NCBI RefSeq assembly: GCF_000934605.2
Contig: NZ_CP010897.2
Span: 930,001-994,000, forward strand
Direction of reading: 5' to 3'
DNA: 64,000 nucleotides
Origin: Pandoraea vervacti
GTDB taxonomy: Bacteria; Pseudomonadota; Gammaproteobacteria; Burkholderiales; Burkholderiaceae
Position numbers and translations under genes: made by a program
The notes under the pieces: model-generated
The model's database searches: none
What the model was told of the DNA's origin: nothing
Seen by the model: the letters and a program-made list of their open reading frames with translations, nothing else
Shown here: positions 60,839-64,000 of the stretch, one piece after another
Layout of the letters: each line of letters opens with the position of its first letter
How positions within the stretch are numbered: position 1 is the first letter of the stretch

Positions 60839-62209
60839 TTAATCGCGTTCGGCGACTTGCACCGTGCGCATCAGATCGATGCGCTTGAGCAGGTTCTCGG
60901 CGTACATGTCGAACAGTTTCAGGCGATTGCCCGAGAGCGGTGCGACGGCTGCCAGATCCGTGGAGAACGGGTTGCGCGGCACGCCGTTCAGGCGCAGTTC
61001 GTAGTGCAGGTGCGGGCCGGTGGCCCACCCCGTCTGACCAACGAAGCCGATGACCTGACCCTGCGTAACCCGCGTGCCGGGCTTCATTCCCTGACCGAAG
61101 CCGGAAAGATGGGCGTAGCGCGTCTGATAATTGCCCGCGTGCTCGATTTCGACCAGATTGCCGTAACCGTTCTGCGTGCCGACGAACTTGACCACGCCGT
61201 CGCCTGCCGCGAACACGCGCGTGCCGACAGGCGCTGCCAGATCCACGCCTTCGTGCTTCTTCCACTTGTGCGCGAACGGATGCTCGCGCCCGCCGAAGGC
61301 CGACGAAATGCGCGAGAACTCGACGGGCGTGCGAAGGAACGCCTGCTTCAGGTTGCGCCCGTCGAAGCCGTAGTACGCGCCTTCGGGCGAGCCCTGCGGA
61401 TCGGCGTACCAGATTGCCTGATGCGTCTTGCCCTGATTGATGAATTCGATGGCGAGTACGCGGCCGGTGCGAACCGTGCGGTCCTGTTGCTTGACCACTT
61501 CGTACACGAGGCGGAAGCGATCGCCGCGGCGCACGTCGCGCTGGAAGTTGATCACGCCGGAGAAGATGTTCACCATCTGCGCGACGACGGCATCGGGCAC
61601 GCCCGCATCGTCCATCGCCGTGAAGAAGTTCTCGGCAATCGCACCGGAGCGCATGGCCCATTCGGTGTCGTTGGCCAACTGTTCCATGCGCGCGCGCAAA
61701 CGACCGTCGTCGCGACGCTCGATCACCAGTTGCTGCGCGGCGGCGCTGCCGCTCGAGAGCACGGTGGAGAGCGTGACGAGCTTGCCGTCATCGTCGGTTT
61801 CCGCCTGCACGACCTGCCCTGCGGGCACGCCGATCAGACGTCGGGCGACGGCATTCTCGCGAATGAACTTCTCGGCGGCAGGGTCCTGGATCGACAGGCG
61901 CGAAAGCATGTCCCCGAGGGTTTCGCCGCGCCGCAGCGCCACTTGATGGATAAAGGTCTGGGATTGCGCGTCGAGCTGCTGGATCTGATGGGCCAGGTCG
62001 GGGAAGGTGAGCGGTAAAGTCACGCTCGCACCGTTGCGTGCCGAATCCGGCACCATCGGCGCCACGCCGAAAGCGGTCACCATTCCCAACGTCAGGGCCG
62101 AACCGACCGTTGCCACGATTTGCACCTTTCTGCGACGGTGCTTCGGCTGCGTGGGATCGATCAGGGTCAGCAGTTCACGCGCAAAAAAATCACGGAGTTT
62201 TGGCCACAT
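60839..62209 (-). CDS. M23 family peptidoglycan endopeptidase
   Basis: A 456-residue membrane-anchored murein hydrolase or hydrolase activator. A basic N-terminus (KHRRRKVQIVA) leads into one membrane helix (about 29-48, TVGSALTLGMVTAFGV). A periplasmic coiled/SpoU-like region with a LysM/OapA-like segment follows (about 80-170). The M23 domain is about 315-420. Zinc ligands are present: HKWKKHEGVDLAAPVG (HxxxD), YAHLSGFG and TGPHLHYELR (HxH). So the metal site looks intact and active. It is divergent from tyrS; the longer upstream open frame is unlikely. Family members cleave peptide cross-links, complementing anmK. Confidence 0.92.
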   Translation of the reverse strand: MWPKLRDFFARELLTLIDPTQPKHRRRKVQIVATVGSALTLGMVTAFGVAPMVPDSARNGASVTLPLTFPDLAHQIQQLDAQSQTFIHQVALRRGETLGDMLSRLSIQDPAAEKFIRENAVARRLIGVPAGQVVQAETDDDGKLVTLSTVLSSGSAAAQQLVIERRDDGRLRARMEQLANDTEWAMRSGAIAENFFTAMDDAGVPDAVVAQMVNIFSGVINFQRDVRRGDRFRLVYEVVKQQDRTVRTGRVLAIEFINQGKTHQAIWYADPQGSPEGAYYGFDGRNLKQAFLRTPVEFSRISSAFGGREHPFAHKWKKHEGVDLAAPVGTRVFAAGDGVVKFVGTQNGYGNLVEIEHAGNYQTRYAHLSGFGQGMKPGTRVTQGQVIGFVGQTGWATGPHLHYELRLNGVPRNPFSTDLAAVAPLSGNRLKLFDMYAENLLKRIDLMRTVQVAERD

Positions 62210-62410
62210 CACGTAAAATTCTGCGCAACTTACGAAAAAGCCCGGGCGGAGCGACACGCTTCGAGATTGCCTGCCGGAATTTCCGGGGCAACCCGGCGTC
62301 GCTTCGGCCCGAGCCGAGAATTGAGCGGCGATTATAGCAGACCCGCCGCTGTCTTTGCCTTTACTGACCGGATAAGGGGAAAACCCCGATCCAGTCTGGA
62401 CAATGATGTT

Positions 62411-63655
62411 ATGACAAGTGAACACGCACTCACCTCGGATAAGAAGTACCCAGTGACCGACGCCGCGCGCGCTGCGCTGGCCATCGCCAAGCGCGGCTGC
62501 GACGAACTGCTCGTCGAAGAGGAGTTCCTGCAAAAGCTGGCGCGCAGCGAGGCGACCGGCAAGCCGCTACGTATCAAACTGGGTCTCGATCCGACCGCGC
62601 CCGACATTCACATCGGTCACACGGTGGTGCTCAACAAGATGCGCCAGTTGCAGGATCTGGGGCATACCGTCATCTTCCTGATCGGCGACTTCACCTCGCT
62701 GATCGGCGACCCGTCGGGCCGCAACAGCACGCGCCCGCCGCTCACGCGCGAGCAGATCGAGACGAACGCCAGGACCTATTTCGAACAGGCCGCGCTGGTG
62801 CTCGATCGCGAAAAGACCGAAATCCGCTACAACAGCGAATGGTCCATGAAGCTGGGCGCCGACGGCATGATCAAGCTCGCGTCGCGTTACACCATGGCGC
62901 GCATGCTCGAGCGCGAGGACTTCACGAAGCGTTTTCAGGGCGGCGTGCCCATCGCCATCCACGAATTCCTGTATCCGCTCATGCAGGGCTACGATTCCGT
63001 GGCGCTGGAGTCGGATCTGGAGTTGGGCGGCACAGACCAGAAGTTCAATCTGCTGGTCGGTCGCGAATTGCAGAAGCAATACGGGCAGGAGCCGCAGTGC
63101 ATTCTGACGATGCCGCTGCTCGAAGGGCTGGACGGCGTCGAGAAGATGTCGAAGTCCAAGAACAACTACATCGGCATCAGCGAGAAGCCGAGCGAGATGT
63201 TCGGCAAGCTGATGAGCATCTCCGACGACCTGATGTGGCGTTACTACGAGCTGCTGTCGTTCCGCACGCTCGAGGAGATCGCGCAGCTGCGCAAGGATGT
63301 TGAAGGCGGTCGCAATCCGCGCGACGTGAAGGTGCTGCTCGGGCAGGAGATCGTGGCGCGCTTCCACTCGCAAGCGGACGCTGAGCGCGCGCTCGAAGAC
63401 TTCAACGCCCGCGCAAAGGGCGGCGTGCCGGACGACATTCCGGAAGTTTCCCTCGATGGCGCACCGTTGGGCATCGCTCAACTACTCAAGCAGGCGGGTC
63501 TCGTGCCCTCGACGTCGGAAGCCAACCGCAACATCGAACAGGGCGGCGTGCGTATCGACGGCGAAGTCGTGTCGGACAAGGGCGCGAAGATCGATGCCGG
63601 CACCTACGTCGTGCAAGTCGGCAAGCGCCGTTTCGCCCGCGTCACGCTCGCGTAA
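62411..63655 (+). CDS. tyrS: Tyrosine--tRNA ligase
   Basis: A 414-residue class Ic synthetase. The HIGH motif is in PTAPDIHIGHTVVLNKMRQL (near 62) and KMSKS in GVEKMSKSKNNYIG (near 240). The length and C-terminal S4 RNA-binding domain (about 350-414, EANRNIEQGGVRIDGEVVSD) indicate the TyrZ-like bacterial form. ATG 62411 is in frame and gives the conserved N-terminus; the frame is open 97 codons further upstream, through the divergent promoter region. Confidence 0.96.
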   Translation: MTSEHALTSDKKYPVTDAARAALAIAKRGCDELLVEEEFLQKLARSEATGKPLRIKLGLDPTAPDIHIGHTVVLNKMRQLQDLGHTVIFLIGDFTSLIGDPSGRNSTRPPLTREQIETNARTYFEQAALVLDREKTEIRYNSEWSMKLGADGMIKLASRYTMARMLEREDFTKRFQGGVPIAIHEFLYPLMQGYDSVALESDLELGGTDQKFNLLVGRELQKQYGQEPQCILTMPLLEGLDGVEKMSKSKNNYIGISEKPSEMFGKLMSISDDLMWRYYELLSFRTLEEIAQLRKDVEGGRNPRDVKVLLGQEIVARFHSQADAERALEDFNARAKGGVPDDIPEVSLDGAPLGIAQLLKQAGLVPSTSEANRNIEQGGVRIDGEVVSDKGAKIDAGTYVVQVGKRRFARVTLA

Positions 63656-63682
63656 GCGCTCGGCGTTGTCAGAGGAACGGCG

Positions 63683-64000
63683 ATGATCGCGCTCATTCAG
63701 CGTGTGCTCGAAGCGGCGGTGACGGTCGATGGCCGCACCGTGGGCGCGATCGGGCCGGGCCTGCTCGCTCTGGTGTGTGCCGAGCGCGGCGACACCGAGG
63801 CGAGCGCGGACAAGCTGCTCGCGAAGTTGCTTGCCTACCGCGTGTTTCCGGATGAGGCAGGCAAGATGAACCGCAGTGTGTCGAGCCTCGACGGCAAGAC
63901 CGACGGCGCCGGCACGGCGGGCGGTTTGCTGCTCGTCTCCCAGTTCACGCTGGCCGCCGATACCAACAGCGGCACGCGCCCAAGCTTTACGCCTGCGGCC
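63683..64000 (+). CDS. dtd: D-aminoacyl-tRNA deacylase, 3'-truncated by window end
   Basis: The first 106 codons of Dtd, which removes D-amino acids (notably D-Tyr) from tRNA. It starts MIALIQRVLEAAVTVDGRTV behind AGAGGAACGG. The catalytic segment LLLVSQFTLAADTNSGTRPS (SQFTL is the family signature) is complete. The GxP-containing C-terminus lies beyond the window. Placement 27 bp after tyrS is functionally apt: it edits the mischarging that TyrRS allows. Confidence 0.95.
   Translation, partial: MIALIQRVLEAAVTVDGRTVGAIGPGLLALVCAERGDTEASADKLLAKLLAYRVFPDEAGKMNRSVSSLDGKTDGAGTAGGLLLVSQFTLAADTNSGTRPSFTPAA

Overview
The window is 64 kb of GC-rich chromosomal DNA from a betaproteobacterium. Gene content and order (ubiE / Tim44-like / ubiJ / ubiB, DUF502-aspS-nudB-clsB, gdhA-gltIJKL, rplM-rpsI-argC-erpA, anmK-M23 peptidase-tyrS-dtd) point to Burkholderiaceae, and I would guess Pandoraea. 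The genus is a guess from remembered gene order, not a database result. Nearly all of it is core metabolism and housekeeping, densely packed on both strands. I see no insertion sequence, prophage, integron, tRNA, rRNA operon or CRISPR array.

Layout. 1-1.3 kb: end of an MFS exporter and a MarR regulator. 1.35-5.6 kb: a D-amino-acid catabolism module (PLP deaminase, divergent RpiR regulator, N-acyl-D-amino-acid deacylase, RidA) with an inverted repeat in the divergent gap. 5.8-6.85 kb: a small two-helix membrane protein overlapping an SycD/LcrH-like TPR chaperone. 6.9-11 kb (minus): queF, a 5'-nucleotidase, ilvA and a MocA-like nucleotidyltransferase. 11.1-14.5 kb: a YqaA-type membrane protein, then a Tat-exported molybdenum hydroxylase (IorB/IorA type). 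15.1-19.1 kb: a 1331-residue FAD / Fe-S fused oxidoreductase. 19.2-26.4 kb: Na+/H+ antiporter, HIT protein, DUF971 protein and the ubiquinone genes ubiE, ubiJ and ubiB around a Tim44-like protein. 26.4-34.1 kb: TPMT-like methyltransferase, sodium/solute symporter, FmdB, DUF502 protein, aspS, nudB and a cardiolipin-synthase-like PLD enzyme. 34.3-41.4 kb: a TetR-controlled fatty-acid beta-oxidation operon. 41.6-50.1 kb: thioesterase, Atm1-type ABC exporter, LysR regulator, gdhA and the glutamate/aspartate ABC importer. 50.2-53.8 kb: class II amidotransferase, pyrC, DUF3025 protein and RNase P RNA. 53.8-57.4 kb: OsmC-like protein, a probable anti-Shine-Dalgarno small RNA, rplM-rpsI, argC and erpA. 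57.6-59.3 kb (minus): a PLP trans-sulfuration enzyme and a SET-domain protein. 59.5-64 kb: anmK, M23 peptidase, tyrS and the start of dtd.

The two most notable unexplained structures are these. (i) A roughly 98-nt putative small RNA at about 54603-54700 has a near-consensus promoter, three hairpins, and two copies of CTCCTCC, one displayed in a hairpin loop. (ii) Short degenerate direct-repeat arrays with periods of 8-13 bp recur in the gaps between genes, usually starting at or just after a stop codon (nine places between 21.4 and 57.6 kb). Two of them begin inside the last codons so that each unit copies the gene end. Good regulatory candidates include a LysR box (T-N11-A within an 8-bp inverted repeat) correctly placed upstream of gdhA, operators for the RpiR and TetR regulators, and a strong terminator/attenuator between gltI and gltJ. 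All calls come from reading the sequence; no searches were run.
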